Source: Ampullaceana balthica (taxonomy: Eukaryota; Mollusca; Gastropoda; Lymnaeidae). From it: a stretch of 64,000 nucleotides of DNA. Shown here one piece after another: positions 63,681 through 64,000 of this stretch. Position 1 is the stretch's first letter. The number at the start of each line of letters is the position of its first letter. Both the position numbers and the translations under genes were made by a program. Where the stretch lies: positions 807,001 through 871,000 of the forward strand of contig CALYLW010000164.1 in assembly GCA_944989445.1 (NCBI GenBank). The letters are read 5' to 3'. Under the pieces are notes generated by a model. It was not told the DNA's origin. It did not search any database and worked only from the letters and a program-made list of their open reading frames with translations.

Positions 63681-64000
63681 TGGCATCCGTCCGTACTCAA
63701 GGGACGATGGTGTTAACTCCTGCTCCTCTTCCCCCCTTCCCCTTTCTCCTGGCTCTTCTCACTTCACTCCTAGCTGTCAGGGTGGCTTCCGCAACTTGAA
63801 TGCCCTCGCCCTCACACACTTTTGACCGCCAGAGGTTGCGCCCCACAGCAATGGCCTCCCACTTTTCATGGTCGATGCGCGTCAGTGTGACTCACATGTC
63901 TTTCTTGCAGACGTCCTTGTAGCGCAGGCAGAGGTGACCTCTTTTCCTCAGACCGGTTGCCAGCTCACCGTAAAGCAGGGCTCTTGGAATTCGCTCTGAG
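63681..64000 (-). pseudogene. Non-LTR retrotransposon reverse transcriptase end, running off the window
   Basis: On the minus strand: RIPRALLYGELATGLRKRGH, then LCLRYKDVCKKDM, a stop, and TRIDHEKWEAIAVGRNLWRS. The 'LYGEL...LRYKDVCK.D' order is the known C-terminus of RTE-like reverse transcriptases. One in-frame stop at least. A TA microsatellite (63658-63680) lies at its 3' end. Confidence 0.82.

Overview
The window looks like nuclear DNA of a mollusc, probably a heterobranch gastropod. It is AT-rich, its genes are broken by canonical GT-AG introns, it holds an ependymin-related gene and a chitin-deacetylase-like gene, and it is crowded with Penelope-like elements, Jockey/CR1-type and RTE-type LINEs, tRNA-derived SINEs, hAT families and rolling-circle-like repeats. 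The taxon is inferred from gene content and repeat style, not from a search.

Three host genes can be assembled exon by exon with consistent splice phases. (1) 19434-33200, plus strand: a secreted ependymin-related protein of 189 aa, with a TATA box, a leader exon, five coding exons and an AATAAA signal. (2) 45538-35759, minus strand: a chitin-deacetylase-like (CE4/NodB) protein of 394 aa in eight exons. Its catalytic Asp and metal-binding His residues are replaced, so it looks like a pseudoenzyme. A minisatellite has copied its first 5' splice site. (3) 60062-56592, minus strand: a TMEM160-like membrane protein of 215 aa in four exons, one of them a 25-nt microexon. Genes 1 and 2 converge on a gap of about 2.5 kb. 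No shared pathway is evident among the three.

The rest is repeats. 1-19 kb has no host gene I can support. It holds LINE 3' ends, two hAT elements with perfect 8-bp target-site duplications (4247-5415 and 5506-6927), and a third hAT (7446-8514) that carries 34 exact 24-bp repeats and has split a Penelope-like GIY-YIG reading frame. It also holds a second Penelope fragment and a palindromic element with telomere-like repeats in its centre. 19-34 kb is the ependymin-related gene, with introns full of antisense LINE, SINE, hAT and nested insertions. 35-46 kb is the chitin-deacetylase-like gene; its introns hold an inverted pair of 0.55-kb elements, several minisatellites, a LINE and MITEs. 46-51 kb has an RTE-type LINE end, a 41-bp minisatellite and the best-preserved Jockey-type LINE. 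51.3-55.5 kb is a tandem array of eight rolling-circle-like units in an A-A-B-A-A-A-B-A order. 56-60 kb is TMEM160. 60-64 kb is mostly unassigned, with one more rolling-circle-like copy and two LINE ends.
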